This document shows positions 18,526 to 28,310 of a DNA stretch of 40,044 nucleotides, in pieces. Origin of the DNA: an uncultured Rickettsiales bacterium (GTDB lineage: Bacteria; Pseudomonadota; Alphaproteobacteria; Rickettsiales; UBA1997); assembly GCA_905478165.1 (NCBI GenBank), contig CAJQHK010000012.1, positions 1 to 40,044 of the forward strand, in the 5' to 3' direction. Within the stretch, counting starts at the first letter, position 1. Each line of letters starts with the position of its first letter. A program made the translations under genes and the position numbers. The notes beneath the pieces were generated by a model. It made no database searches. It was not told the origin of the DNA and saw nothing but the letters and a program-made list of their open reading frames with translations.

Positions 18526-19767
18526 CTAACCCCCAACTCTCTCTTTTAAATTAACATTCAAAGCGCCATGCTTATCTGCTACCTTAGTAAAAGCTTTGAC
18601 TGCCTTATCCAAATGCTCCTTAGTGTGGGAAGAGGATAATTGCACCCTAATCCTAGCTTCACCCTTAGGAACTACGGGGTAAGAAAATGGAATCACATAG
18701 ATGTTCTCCTCCTCAATTAAATCCCTAGCAATAGCAGCATTTAACTTTTCATCATAAAACATGATTGGTACAATTGGATGGTAACCAGGCCTCACTTCTA
18801 GACCAGATCTTTCCATCTCAACTCTAAAATATTTGGTGTTTTCAGCTAATTTTTTAATTTTTTCTTTAGAATTTTTAATTTCACGGATAATTTCTAAAGA
18901 AACTTTGGCAACAGAAGGGCTAATATTATTAGAAAATAAATATGGACGCGCTTTGTTTCTTAATTTATCAATAATTGCAGCTTTTGAAGCAATAATTCCT
19001 CCACCACTACCGCCAATAGATTTACCTAGAGTTGTAGTCAAAATATCCACCCTATCAAAAACGCCAGTAGCTTCAATTGTGCCACGGCCATTTTTTCCAA
19101 TAAATCCAGTGGCGTGACAATCATCAACCAAAACTAAAGAATTGTATTTTTCAGCTAAGTCACATATTTTTTCCAAAGGAGCTATATCTCCGTCCATAGA
19201 AAAAACACCATCTGTAACAATTACTTTATTTTTGGCGCCAGACTTAGAAGCTTCTTTTAGTTTAATCTCCAAATCACCCATATCATCAAATTTGTAGAAA
19301 AATCTTTTGGCTTTGCAAAGTCTGATACCATCAATTAATGAGGCGTGATTAAGGTCTGCCGAAATTATTGCATCATCCTTGTCGAAAAGAGCGTTAAAAA
19401 CGCCGCCATTAGCTCCAAAACAAGAAGCAAAAGTAATGACATCTTCATAACCTAAAAATTCAGCAAATTCTTTTTCAAATTCCTTATGAACATCCATCGT
19501 GCCGCAAATAAAGCGAACTGAAGCTGTGCCGAAGCCGTAATCATCAATAGCTTTTTTAGCAATTTCACAAATATTCTTAGCATTAGCAAGGCCAAGATAA
19601 TTATTGGCGCAAAAATTAATAACTCGTTTTTTACGATTTTGATTGTCAATAATATCAACAATCACATCTTGTGAAGTGGTAATTTGATACTCACCCTTGT
19701 AAACTCCAACTTCTTTAAGGTCCTCTATCTCTTTTTCTACGTTGGTTAAAAATTTTGAATCTATCAT
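18526..19767 (-). CDS. kbl: 2-amino-3-ketobutyrate CoA ligase (glycine C-acetyltransferase)
   Basis: This PLP enzyme of the alpha-oxoamine synthase family interconverts 2-amino-3-ketobutyrate plus CoA with glycine plus acetyl-CoA, the second half of threonine breakdown. Key marks are NNYLGLA (55-61), the KBL-type GFGTASVRFICGT (78-90), VDDCHATG (214-221) and the PLP lysine K249 in TLGKSIGG. The SVRFICGT and N-H-A-S-L-I-D-G-I-R-L-C segments favour KBL over 5-aminolevulinate synthase. Length (413) is normal. tdh, its usual partner, is not adjacent. It heads the kbl/porin/virB11/lpxD run. Confidence 0.92.
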   Translation of the reverse strand: MIDSKFLTNVEKEIEDLKEVGVYKGEYQITTSQDVIVDIIDNQNRKKRVINFCANNYLGLANAKNICEIAKKAIDDYGFGTASVRFICGTMDVHKEFEKEFAEFLGYEDVITFASCFGANGGVFNALFDKDDAIISADLNHASLIDGIRLCKAKRFFYKFDDMGDLEIKLKEASKSGAKNKVIVTDGVFSMDGDIAPLEKICDLAEKYNSLVLVDDCHATGFIGKNGRGTIEATGVFDRVDILTTTLGKSIGGSGGGIIASKAAIIDKLRNKARPYLFSNNISPSVAKVSLEIIREIKNSKEKIKKLAENTKYFRVEMERSGLEVRPGYHPIVPIMFYDEKLNAAIARDLIEEENIYVIPFSYPVVPKGEARIRVQLSSSHTKEHLDKAVKAFTKVADKHGALNVNLKERVGG

Positions 19768-20088
19768 TTAAAAAATTGTTTCGATTTTACGTAACATCTT
19801 GTTATTAGATGAACTTTAGCATTAGAGATTCTCAGAGAACTTGAGCCCCCTAAGTTTCTATGAACAAAAATAATTTTACTAAGATATATCTATAAAATCT
19901 ACCTATATTATGGTAATGTGCGGAATCTAAAATCTTCTTTGATATTATGCCATTTCCTACCCTTAAGATACACAAATACCTAATAATAATTTAGGGATGA
20001 TGTTAAGGATTATCTTAAAATAAGAAAAAATAAGCATAAAAAGAGTCTTAGAATAGTCGTTTTTTAGTCATTTACCCTAACAAAACCT
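19768..20088. other. Spacer between kbl and the phosphohexomutase gene
   Basis: These 321 bases are AT-rich. I see no gene, tRNA or strong hairpin in them. The kbl promoter probably lies near 19790-19900, but I could not choose a convincing pair of boxes. Confidence 0.5.
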
Positions 20089-21471
20089 CTAAAAAGTTAG
20101 ATTATACTCACTTAAAATGCTCTTTAAGTTCTCCACTAATTTATCTAAATTTTTCTTAGAATTAGCCTCACATCTAGCAACTAATATTGGTTGAGTATTG
20201 GAAGCGCGAATCAGCCACCAGCCATTATCACTATTCACCCTAACTCCATCAATATCATTAAAATCAATATTTTTTGCCTTTAGGTCAAATTGCAATTTTT
20301 TTACAATATCAAATTTTTTAGAATCATCAGATTCAATTCTAATTTCTGGAGTTGAGTAGGTCTGTGGTAGGGATTTTCTAATTTCAGATAGCTTCCTGCC
20401 ATCCTTAATCAAAATATCAATAATTCTAATTGCTGCGTAAAGAGCGTCATCATAACCATAATAATCATCGGCAAAAAAGATATGACCACTCATTTCGCCA
20501 GCAAGTTTAGCATCAATTTCTTGCATTTTTGATTTAATGAATGAATGACCAGTTTTGTACATAATTGGATTACCTCCAGCTTTTTCAATTTCATTAAACA
20601 AAGACTGACTAGCCTTAACGTCGGCAATAATATTGGCATTTGGATATTTTTTTAAAACATCTCGAGCGTAAAGAATTAATAATTGATCAGGATAAAGCAT
20701 AATTCCTTCATCGTCAATTACGCCGATACGATCTCCATCACCGTCAAAAGCGATACCAAGATCTAAATTATTTTTAGAAATTAACTCTTTGATATCAGAT
20801 AAATTATGTTCATTTGAAGGGTCTGGATGATGATTTGGAAAATTGCCATCAATTTTTTCATATAAAAGATGATTATCAGTAAAGATTTTAAGAGAAGCCA
20901 ATCTCATCACTTCGCCTGCAGCACCATTACCAGCATCCCATGCAATTTTTAACTTTGATTCCGGATTTTTAGCTAAAGAATTTTTTAAGACTCTATCAAC
21001 ATAATCATCAATTAAATCAATATTTTTAACAATCCCCTCACTATCAATAAAATCCTGTTCCCTATTGACCTTATCTAATCCCAAAATATCATCTCCAAAG
21101 AAAGGTCTATCTCTTAAGGCGATCTTAAAACCATTGTAATTGGCGGGATTGTGAGAGCCGGTAATCATAATTCCAGCATCAACATTGAGGTGATATATTG
21201 AAAAATAAAGCATGGGGCTGGGACCAATTCCAATATCATAAACTTCAAGACCAGATTCTTTTAATCCCTTAATTAGAGATTCTTTTAGAGATGGTGAGCT
21301 TAAGCGACCGTCGTAACCGATGGATATTTTGTTTTTACCATTTTTATTAAGATAGGAGGCAAAAGACTTACCGAGATAAAAAGCATCTTTTTTGGTTAAA
21401 TTTTCATTGTAGACGCCCCTAATATCATAGGCTCGTAAAATTGTCTTGTCAAAATTGTGAAATTTATTCAT
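20089..21471 (-). CDS. Phosphomannomutase/phosphoglucomutase
   Basis: This alpha-D-phosphohexomutase moves phosphate between C1 and C6 of glucose or mannose, supplying sugar-1-phosphates for envelope glycans. The 460 residues have the phosphoserine loop TGSHNPANYNG with S106, the metal-binding DGDGDRIG, the sugar-specificity loop GEMSGHIFF, and a C-terminal phosphate-binding R-A-S-N-T-Q-P. The GEMSGH form fits the dual-specificity PMM/PGM (AlgC/ManB) group better than GlmM, which has a different loop. It is seven bases downstream of rnc on the same strand. Confidence 0.9.
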   Translation of the reverse strand: MNKFHNFDKTILRAYDIRGVYNENLTKKDAFYLGKSFASYLNKNGKNKISIGYDGRLSSPSLKESLIKGLKESGLEVYDIGIGPSPMLYFSIYHLNVDAGIMITGSHNPANYNGFKIALRDRPFFGDDILGLDKVNREQDFIDSEGIVKNIDLIDDYVDRVLKNSLAKNPESKLKIAWDAGNGAAGEVMRLASLKIFTDNHLLYEKIDGNFPNHHPDPSNEHNLSDIKELISKNNLDLGIAFDGDGDRIGVIDDEGIMLYPDQLLILYARDVLKKYPNANIIADVKASQSLFNEIEKAGGNPIMYKTGHSFIKSKMQEIDAKLAGEMSGHIFFADDYYGYDDALYAAIRIIDILIKDGRKLSEIRKSLPQTYSTPEIRIESDDSKKFDIVKKLQFDLKAKNIDFNDIDGVRVNSDNGWWLIRASNTQPILVARCEANSKKNLDKLVENLKSILSEYNLTF

Positions 21472-21478
21472 GTCAATA

Positions 21479-22150
21479 TTAAAATTTAAAATTCTTTAAT
21501 GCTAATTCAGCTACTTTTTTTTGAGCATCTTTTTTGGAATGTCCAATCGCCTTGTAATGTATGTGATCAATAATTACTTCAGCTTCAAAAATAGGCTTAT
21601 GATCATTACCACCAATTTTTATAATCTTATATTCTGGCAGTGTTCTATTCTTTGCTTGAGTTAATTCTTGTAGCGAAGAGATGGCGCCCTTTGGAGGAGT
21701 GATGTGCTCTTCAATTAATTTTGACCACAATTTGCTAATAACTCTTTTAGTAGTGTCAAAATCTGAATCAAGATAGATAGCAGCAATTAAAGCTTCAGCT
21801 GCATTTTCTAAATTTCTCTTATTTTCACGACCACCAAGAGACTCTTCACCCTTGGAAAGGATAATTAAGTTGTCGATACCAATATCTACAGCAACTTGCC
21901 AAATACAATCTCCAGACACCAAATGAGCCAACCTCTTTGACAAGTTCCCTTCCTGCTCAGATTGATATCTTTTAACCAAAATCTCTGCAAGAATCATAGA
22001 AATAATTGAATCTCCCAAAAACTCTAATCTTTGATAATTTTTATTATTACGATTAGTGCAACTAGGATGCGTCATAGCCTCAATAAGAAAATGTCGCTCC
22101 TTGAACTGATAATCCAAGACAATTTCGAATTCATCAAGTTTATGCTTCAT
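21479..22150 (-). CDS. rnc: Ribonuclease III
   Basis: RNase III cuts double-stranded RNA in rRNA processing and mRNA turnover. The signature YQRLEFLGDSII carries the catalytic acidic residues, a second acidic cluster E-N-A-A-E-A-L-I-A-A-I-Y-L-D follows, and a double-stranded RNA-binding domain fills the last 70 residues (ending K-K-D-A-Q-K-K-V-A-E-L-A-L). I start at the ATG at 22150 (223 residues), which gives the usual N-terminus; an ATG at 22180 adds ten hydrophobic residues. The common lepB-rnc-era arrangement is not kept: the downstream gene is the phosphohexomutase. Confidence 0.95.
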   Translation of the reverse strand: MKHKLDEFEIVLDYQFKERHFLIEAMTHPSCTNRNNKNYQRLEFLGDSIISMILAEILVKRYQSEQEGNLSKRLAHLVSGDCIWQVAVDIGIDNLIILSKGEESLGGRENKRNLENAAEALIAAIYLDSDFDTTKRVISKLWSKLIEEHITPPKGAISSLQELTQAKNRTLPEYKIIKIGGNDHKPIFEAEVIIDHIHYKAIGHSKKDAQKKVAELALKNFKF

Positions 22151-22290
22151 GTTTAGATTGATTAAATTAATTAAAATCATCTAACAACAAAGAATACAGC
22201 AAATTATTGACAATTATCCCAATATCTATATTGTTTGTTTTTAGATGTTCTCAAAATATAAAACTAAATTTCTAAAATCCAAGCTGAAAA

Positions 22291-23253
22291 ATGATAAAAA
22301 TTGGTAACAAAATAACCTTAGAAAGTAATGTTTTACTCGCTCCAATGTCAGGAGTCACTGACCTGCCATTTAGAAAGTTAGTTAAGAAGTTTGGTGCTAG
22401 TTTATTAATTTCTGAAATGATTGCATCACGTGCCATGATAATGCAGACAGAAAGTTCGATGCAAAAATGCCAAAAAGACGATCCTAATAGCTTAACTTCG
22501 GTGCAATTAGCTGGCTGCGATCCAAAAATTATGGCCGAGGCTGCAAAACTAAATGAAGATTTAGGGGCTAGTATTATTGATATTAATTTTGGTTGCCCAG
22601 TAAAAAAAGTTGTCAATGGTTTTGCCGGCTCCGCATTGATGAGGGATGAAGCTTTGGCTACAAAAATTATGGACGCAGTTGTTAAGGCCGTAAAAATTCC
22701 CGTTACTATGAAAATGCGCATGGGCTGGGATAGTAAGAATCTTAACGCAGCAATTTTAGCTAAAAAAGCTGAAGATGTTGGTATAAAAATGCTTACCATC
22801 CATGGCAGAACAAGATGTCAAATGTATAATGGTTCGGCTGATTGGGAGTTTATTGGAAATGTTAAAAATGCTGTCGATATTCCAGTAATTGCTAATGGCG
22901 ATATTAAAAATAGTGAGGATGCTAAAAAAGCTATGGAATTATCAGGAGCAGATGGGGTAATGATTGGCAGAGGATGTTATGGAAAACCTTGGCTAATAGA
23001 AAAAATTACCAGGGAATTAAATAATGATTACAGCTTTAAAGAACCGACTAATGCAGAAAAGAAGAAAATTAATTTAGACCACTTCCAGGAGATGGTTGAT
23101 TATTATGGTGACAGAGTTGGTATTAATTTATCTAAAAAACATCTTGGCTGGTATAGTAACGGTATTAATGGCGCCGCAAATTATAGAGCAAATATCAATA
23201 ATAGTACTGAAAAAAAAGAAATCTTAGAATTAATAGAAGAGTTTTATCAATAA
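22291..23253 (+). CDS. dusB: tRNA-dihydrouridine synthase B
   Basis: This flavoenzyme reduces uridine to dihydrouridine in the tRNA D-loop. The 320-residue TIM barrel opens with LLAPMSGVTDLPFR (15-28), carries the catalytic cysteine C102 in NFGCPVKKV, and has the G-R-T-R-x-Q-M-Y-x-G-x-A-D-W and MIGRGCYGKPW blocks typical of the DusB/NifR3 group. It is a single plus-strand gene, divergent from rnc. A short hairpin (TTATCAA/TTGATAA) spans its stop codon. The next 190 bases, up to cyoC, hold no gene. Confidence 0.95.
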   Translation: MIKIGNKITLESNVLLAPMSGVTDLPFRKLVKKFGASLLISEMIASRAMIMQTESSMQKCQKDDPNSLTSVQLAGCDPKIMAEAAKLNEDLGASIIDINFGCPVKKVVNGFAGSALMRDEALATKIMDAVVKAVKIPVTMKMRMGWDSKNLNAAILAKKAEDVGIKMLTIHGRTRCQMYNGSADWEFIGNVKNAVDIPVIANGDIKNSEDAKKAMELSGADGVMIGRGCYGKPWLIEKITRELNNDYSFKEPTNAEKKKINLDHFQEMVDYYGDRVGINLSKKHLGWYSNGINGAANYRANINNSTEKKEILELIEEFYQ

Positions 23254-23443
23254 ATGCGTTGATAAATTTGAAAAAAACTGGGTATAGCATCAATAGAGCC
23301 TATTAGAGAAAAAGTTTTAATACTACTTCCCAATTACCAGCTTTCGCTATAGTAGTTTATCTGTTACAAGGCACCATGTAATATTTAGTGACTAATAATG
23401 AAGGGTGATACGTATGAAGTTGTTAAGATGATGGTTTAAAAAT

Positions 23444-24040
23444 TTAAACCGCGCCCATCAGATAAACGATAGTAAAGACGAATATCCAAATTAAATCCAA
23501 GAAATGCCAAAACAAACCGAAGCAAGTAATTTTACTCCTTGTCATATCCGTGAAACCATATTTTTTAATCTGAATCATCAATATTATCAACCAAACTAAG
23601 CCACAAGTTACATGAAGACCATGAGTTCCAACTAAAGTAAAGAATATTGAAAGAAAAGCGTTAGATCCTGCGGTATGACCCTGATGAATTAAGTGTAAAA
23701 ATTCATAAATTTCCATTGCAATAAATGAAGCTCCTAGTAAAAAAGTAATAAAAAACCAAAATAGAGTTTCTTTTACCGATTTTTTGTAAGAAGCAATAAG
23801 AGCTAAGCCACAACTAAAACTACTAAATAAAAGGATAAATGTTTCTGTTAAAACAAACTCTAAATTAAATAACTCTTTACCAGACTCTCCTCCAAAAACA
23901 TTTGGCGCCAAAACTGCATAAGTTGCAAAGAGCGTTGCAAACAAAACGCAATCACTCATTAAATAGACCCAGAAACCAAAAATATTATTTGATTCATGGT
24001 GATGCTCTTCTTGACTAATGTCTACTTTATTTTTACTCAT
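23444..24040 (-). CDS. cyoC: Cytochrome o ubiquinol oxidase subunit III
   Basis: This is subunit III of the bo3-type quinol oxidase. The 198-residue protein has five transmembrane helices and the family start FGFWVYLMSDCVLFATLFATY (in two parts around residues 22-42). Later come L-V-G-T-H-G-L-H-V and the closing F-W-H-F-L-D-L-I-W-I-F-V-F. The five-helix form and FGFWVYLMSD segment place it with CyoC, not with seven-helix CtaE. It is separated from cyoB by 330 bases that contain a palindromic repeat. cyoD should follow but does not; the next gene is convergent dusB. Confidence 0.93.
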   Translation of the reverse strand: MSKNKVDISQEEHHHESNNIFGFWVYLMSDCVLFATLFATYAVLAPNVFGGESGKELFNLEFVLTETFILLFSSFSCGLALIASYKKSVKETLFWFFITFLLGASFIAMEIYEFLHLIHQGHTAGSNAFLSIFFTLVGTHGLHVTCGLVWLIILMIQIKKYGFTDMTRSKITCFGLFWHFLDLIWIFVFTIVYLMGAV

Positions 24041-24083
24041 TTTTAATTTATTATTATTTTAAAAAACTTACATTAAGGCATTT

Positions 24084-24200
24084 CCCCGACTCCTCGCCAA
24101 GCAAGAATCAAATAAACATATAGTCAGATCTTTTTACTCCACTCCAACCCAACTAAGGTGGGGGTAAAATAACCTAGGGTCGTTTAGCGAGAGGGGGGTA
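24084..24200. repeat. Imperfect palindromic repeat inside the cyo cluster
   Basis: The ends CCCCGACTCCTCGC (24084-24097) and GCGAGAGGGGGGTA (24187-24200) are imperfect inverted copies. A second imperfect pair, TTTTACTCC and GGGGGTAAAA, lies inside. The C/G-run composition resembles the palindromic repeats at the left end of the window but lacks their conserved flank. It lies in the 330-base cyoB-cyoC gap; the rest of that gap holds no gene. Confidence 0.55.
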
Positions 24201-24370
24201 CAAATATTACTAAACACAAACTACTATAAACCTTCTAAGAATCTTCTAATACCAGCTCCCGTCCATAATAGAATATTTATACTGCTTATTTTTAGTCAAA
24301 AATATTGTAAAATTTTAACAAAAACCAGTTTACTTAAATATTTCACTATAGAAGTGGACCGCTATAACAA

Positions 24371-26356
24371 CTATTTATTGCCAGATTCAATTTTCTTTAC
24401 CTCCTCTTTTTTAACATAGTAATCAATATCATGATCCATAGCTCTACAGACCCAAGTAACAAAAATGCCAACAGAACTAACGGCAACCAGCCACCAAATA
24501 TGCCAAATCATAGCAAAACCAAATCCTAAACTAAATAAAGATATTATGAAGCCAACAGAAGTATTTTTTGGCATATGAATATCTGTATAATTAGTATCCT
24601 TACGATGTTTTCTGCCGTATTTTTGCTCCCAAAAATCATCAATCTCCTTAACTTCCGGCACTATCGCAAAATTATAAAAAGGTGGTGGCGAACTAGTTGA
24701 CCATTCTAAAGTTCTACCATCCCAAGGATCATTGGCATTTTCCTTATATTCTTTTTTATTACGGTTAATAATAGCTACAATGATTGATAAAAATAAAAAT
24801 AATACACCAGCAGCGATTATTAAAGCGCCAACAAAGGCAGTGATGAGCTCAATATTATATATACCAACTTCCTCTCCAGTAAACTGACTAACCCTTCTGG
24901 TTGCCCCATTTAGACCAGCAATATATACTGGAACAAAAGAAACAATAAAACCAATAGTCCAACAGTAAAATGATAATTTAGAATATTTTTCATCTAACTT
25001 AAAGCCAAAGACCTTTGGAAACCAATAATACATACCAGCAAAATAACCAAATATTGCGCCACCAATAATAACGTTATGAAAATGAGCAATAAGAAAAAGG
25101 CTATTATGTAATTGAAAATCAACAGCTGGAACCGACATTAAAACCCCGGTCATACCACCAACTACAAACAAAACTAGAAAGCCCATGGTCCAAAGCATTG
25201 GAGAATCGTAACTCACCCTACCCTTATACATAGTGAATAACCAGTTAAATATTTTTACACCAGTTGGAATGGCAATAATCATGGTCGCAATGCCAAAAAA
25301 AGCATTAACATTAGCACCACTACCCATTGTAAAGAAATGATGCAACCAAACTATAGTTGATGCAATGGTGATGGAGGCGATGGCCCAGACCATTGTTGTA
25401 TAGCCAAATAATCTCTTTTTAGAAAAGGTAGACACGATTTCGGAAAAAATACCAAAAGCAGGAAGAACCAAGATATAAACCTCTGGATGACCCCAGGCCC
25501 AAATAAGATTAATATACATCATTTGATTGCCACCAAAGCTAGAAGTAAAAAACTTCATTTCAAATAATCTATCAAATAGCAACATTGCAAGTGTTGCGGT
25601 TAAAATAGGAAAAGCCGCAACAACTAAAATCATAGCACAAAGTGCGGTCCAAGTAAAAATTGGCATTTTCATCAACTTCATACCAGGACAACGCATTTTG
25701 ATAATGGTTACAACAAAATTGATACCCGACAATAAAGATCCAAGGCCAGAAATTTGAATTGCCCAAAGATAATAATCAACACCGACTCCCGGACTATATT
25801 CTATACCAGAAAGAGGAGGGTAAGCCAGCCAGCCAGTAGCAGCAAATTCACCAAGTATAAGGGACGCATTAATCAAGATGACGCTGACAGCAAAAAGCCA
25901 AAAACTAAGAGAGTTTAAGTAAGGAAAAGCAACGTCACGAGCCCCAATTTGAAGAGGGATAATGATATTTAGCAGACCAAACATAAAGGGCATGGCTACA
26001 AAAAATATCATAATCACACCATGAGCAGTAAAAATTTGGTCATAATGTTCTGGAGGAAGGTAACCAAGTCCAGTTTCAGATGCAGACGCAACTGCTTGAT
26101 GCGACCTCATTAATAGTGCGTCAGCAAAACCACGAACAAACATAATAAGAGAAACAATGATATACATAGCGCCAATTTTTTTATGATCAACAGTAGTTAT
26201 CCACTCTTTCCACAAATAACCCCACTTCTTAAAATAGGTTAAGCCACCGCCAATAGATAAAGCGCCTAAAACTATAAAAATAGTAGCACCTAAGACAATA
26301 GGATCGTGAAGAAAAGCTAGGTCATTAAGAGTTAGTTTACCAAAAATATATTCCAT
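24371..26356 (-). CDS. cyoB: Cytochrome o ubiquinol oxidase subunit I
   Basis: This is the catalytic haem-copper subunit, reducing oxygen with ubiquinol and pumping protons. The 661-residue protein closely follows E. coli CyoB. The ubiquinol-site residues correspond to R75, D79, H104 and Q107, showing a quinol and not a cytochrome c oxidase. The haem ligand region TAHGV (110-114) and the copper/tyrosine motif [12 protein letters not shown] are intact, as is the HH pair in WLHHFFTMG. About 15 transmembrane helices are expected. It is seven bases after cyoA. The tail (K-K-E-E-V-K-K-I-E) is charged and cytoplasmic. Confidence 0.97.
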   Translation of the reverse strand: MEYIFGKLTLNDLAFLHDPIVLGATIFIVLGALSIGGGLTYFKKWGYLWKEWITTVDHKKIGAMYIIVSLIMFVRGFADALLMRSHQAVASASETGLGYLPPEHYDQIFTAHGVIMIFFVAMPFMFGLLNIIIPLQIGARDVAFPYLNSLSFWLFAVSVILINASLILGEFAATGWLAYPPLSGIEYSPGVGVDYYLWAIQISGLGSLLSGINFVVTIIKMRCPGMKLMKMPIFTWTALCAMILVVAAFPILTATLAMLLFDRLFEMKFFTSSFGGNQMMYINLIWAWGHPEVYILVLPAFGIFSEIVSTFSKKRLFGYTTMVWAIASITIASTIVWLHHFFTMGSGANVNAFFGIATMIIAIPTGVKIFNWLFTMYKGRVSYDSPMLWTMGFLVLFVVGGMTGVLMSVPAVDFQLHNSLFLIAHFHNVIIGGAIFGYFAGMYYWFPKVFGFKLDEKYSKLSFYCWTIGFIVSFVPVYIAGLNGATRRVSQFTGEEVGIYNIELITAFVGALIIAAGVLFLFLSIIVAIINRNKKEYKENANDPWDGRTLEWSTSSPPPFYNFAIVPEVKEIDDFWEQKYGRKHRKDTNYTDIHMPKNTSVGFIISLFSLGFGFAMIWHIWWLVAVSSVGIFVTWVCRAMDHDIDYYVKKEEVKKIESGNK

Positions 26357-26363
26357 AATTTAT

Positions 26364-27239
26364 TTAATGATTTAAATGTTTATTAGTTTCTTGTTTTCCA
26401 AAATTTGGATTCATAAATTTATCCATAATTTTATGATATAAATGCATATCTACTGATTCAAAATATTCTACAGGATGGTTTATTGTTTGCTTTGCTAACT
26501 CAGAATACGTGGTCCAATCAAGCTTTTCATTAGAATTTTTAACCTTAGTAACCCATTCATTAAAATCTTGCCTGGAAGAAACTCTAGTGTTAAATTTCAT
26601 ACCAGAAAAGCCGGTACCACTGTAATTTGATGAGCGACCAAGATAATTACCGACACTATCAGACATGATATGTAATTTTGTTTGCATACCAGGCATAGCG
26701 TAAATCTGTCCAGCAAGCGCTGGAATCCAAAAGGAGTTCATAGGTGCGTCCGCTGTAATTTTAAAATTAATTGGAGTATCTACTGGAATTTGAAGCCAAT
26801 TAACAGAGGCAATCTTTTGTTCTGGATAAATAAATAACCACTTCCAATCAAGGGCAACAACTTGAATTTCAATTGGATCATTTTTAGAAGCTTTAATTTC
26901 ACGATAAGGATCTAAAGAATGACTAGTAACCCAAGCAATAACAGCTAAAATAATGACAATAAAGGTTGGCACTCCCCAGCAAATAATTTCAATCTTTGTG
27001 TTATGATAAAAGTTTGGGTTATATTCCTCATTCCTTTTGTGATTATATTTCCAAGCAAAATATATTGTTATTACAATTGTTGGAATCACAATAATCAGCA
27101 TCAATAAGACAGAAATTATTAATAAATTAGTTTGTTGTTCAGCAATTACACCCTTTGGATTAAGCAATACCATGTCATTACAAGAAGACAAAAGTAATAA
27201 TGAAATTAATAAAGTTATTTTGCCAAAAAAATCTCTCAT
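26364..27239 (-). CDS. cyoA: Cytochrome o ubiquinol oxidase subunit II
   Basis: This is subunit II of the bo3 oxidase, a lipoprotein. A signal with lipobox LSSC puts the lipidated cysteine at residue 20. Two transmembrane helices (about 40-64 and 85-107) are followed by a periplasmic cupredoxin domain with the V-V-A-L-D-W-K-W-L-F-I-Y-P and N-S-F-W-I-P-x-L-x-G-Q-I-Y-x-M blocks. The CuA ligands of cytochrome c oxidases are absent, as in all CyoA. It is first in the cyoABC run and divergent from dat; the shared 157-base spacer should hold promoters for both. Confidence 0.95.
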   Translation of the reverse strand: MRDFFGKITLLISLLLLSSCNDMVLLNPKGVIAEQQTNLLIISVLLMLIIVIPTIVITIYFAWKYNHKRNEEYNPNFYHNTKIEIICWGVPTFIVIILAVIAWVTSHSLDPYREIKASKNDPIEIQVVALDWKWLFIYPEQKIASVNWLQIPVDTPINFKITADAPMNSFWIPALAGQIYAMPGMQTKLHIMSDSVGNYLGRSSNYSGTGFSGMKFNTRVSSRQDFNEWVTKVKNSNEKLDWTTYSELAKQTINHPVEYFESVDMHLYHKIMDKFMNPNFGKQETNKHLNH

Positions 27240-27396
27240 CTATATAATTAAATTCTGTTATAAAAATTATATGATAGATCATGTATTTTCATTTTTCAAA
27301 TATTATTTTCTTCACTTTTTAAACATATGGGTTACCTTATTCATTTTATAAGATAGGAACTTGTATAATCTAAATAGAACTCATTAAACTTGAAAA

Positions 27397-28236
27397 ATGA
27401 ACGTAATATATCTGAATGGACAGTTTAAGCAATATAAGGATGCTTTAATTCATGTTGAAGATCGTGGCATGCAATTTGCCGACGGTATTTACGAAGTAAT
27501 ATTATTTAAAAATAATAAATTAATTGATGGAGAAGCTCACATAGATAGGTTATTTCGCTCATTAAAAGCTTTAGATATTAAAATTGACCTGACCTCAAAT
27601 GATATTAAAAAAATAATATTTGAACTATTTGCAAAAAATAATCAAGAGAATGGATCGCTATATTTGCAAATCACGAGAGGCTTCAGTAAGAGAGTTCAAA
27701 TTATTGAAAAAAATATTGAGGCAACAATTTTTGCCAAAATAAATCCTTTATTAGGAGATGTAAAAAAAAATCTAAATCCAATCTCAGTAATCACTACAGA
27801 AGACATTCGCTGGAAAAGATGCGACATCAAGTCAATCGCCTTAATTGCAGGAAGTATGGCCAAGCAAAAAGCTTTGGATTTAGGTTCTGATGATGCTGTT
27901 TTTATTAGAGATTCAGCGGTAATGGAAGCTAGCTTTGCTAATATTTTTATAGTTGATAAAAAAGATAATTTAATTACCAGATTTACTGATAATCATATTT
28001 TGGCAGGTATTACTAGAGAAAGAATTATTAATTTAGCAGATAAAAATAATATTAATGTTGTTGAGAAATCTTTTTCGTATAGTGAATTATTAAATGCTAA
28101 GGAGGCTTTTGTAACAAGCTCAACACTACTTGTTAGGCCGATAAATAGAGTCGATGAAAGAATTATTTTTGATGGAGAAGTTGGGGCAATCACTAAAAAA
28201 TTATACAAACTGTACCAAGACTTTATAGATCAATAA
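27397..28236 (+). CDS. dat: D-amino-acid transaminase (PLP fold type IV)
   Basis: This class IV aminotransferase probably interconverts D-alanine and D-glutamate, supplying D-glutamate or D-alanine for peptidoglycan. The 279-residue protein has the N-terminal D-R-G-x-x-F-A-D-G-x-Y-E block (22-33), the PLP lysine K145 in RCDIKSIAL, and E177 in MEASFAN. Both match the positions known for Bacillus D-amino-acid transaminase. A branched-chain aminotransferase is less likely given the length and the C-D-I-K-S motif. TATAAT at 27364-27369 is a candidate -10 box 28 bases before the ATG, but no good -35 box accompanies it. Confidence 0.87.
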   Translation: MNVIYLNGQFKQYKDALIHVEDRGMQFADGIYEVILFKNNKLIDGEAHIDRLFRSLKALDIKIDLTSNDIKKIIFELFAKNNQENGSLYLQITRGFSKRVQIIEKNIEATIFAKINPLLGDVKKNLNPISVITTEDIRWKRCDIKSIALIAGSMAKQKALDLGSDDAVFIRDSAVMEASFANIFIVDKKDNLITRFTDNHILAGITRERIINLADKNNINVVEKSFSYSELLNAKEAFVTSSTLLVRPINRVDERIIFDGEVGAITKKLYKLYQDFIDQ

Positions 28237-28310
28237 ACTTGTTACACCTTGACTACATCGGATTATTTGTTATAATATAAATGTTATATATAATTCATTT
28301 TTAACAAATT

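Noticed and set aside
18526-19767. 5-aminolevulinate synthase (hemA)
   Set aside because: The same fold, but the SVRFICGT and NHASLIDGIRLC segments are those of 2-amino-3-ketobutyrate CoA ligase.
24041-24370. A hidden or broken cyoD in the cyoB-cyoC gap
   Set aside because: No frame shows three hydrophobic helices or CyoD motifs; the gap is mainly a palindromic repeat.
23444-27239. Cytochrome c oxidase (ctaCDE)
   Set aside because: Subunit II lacks CuA ligands, subunit III has five helices, and subunit I has the ubiquinol-site residues, so this is cyo.
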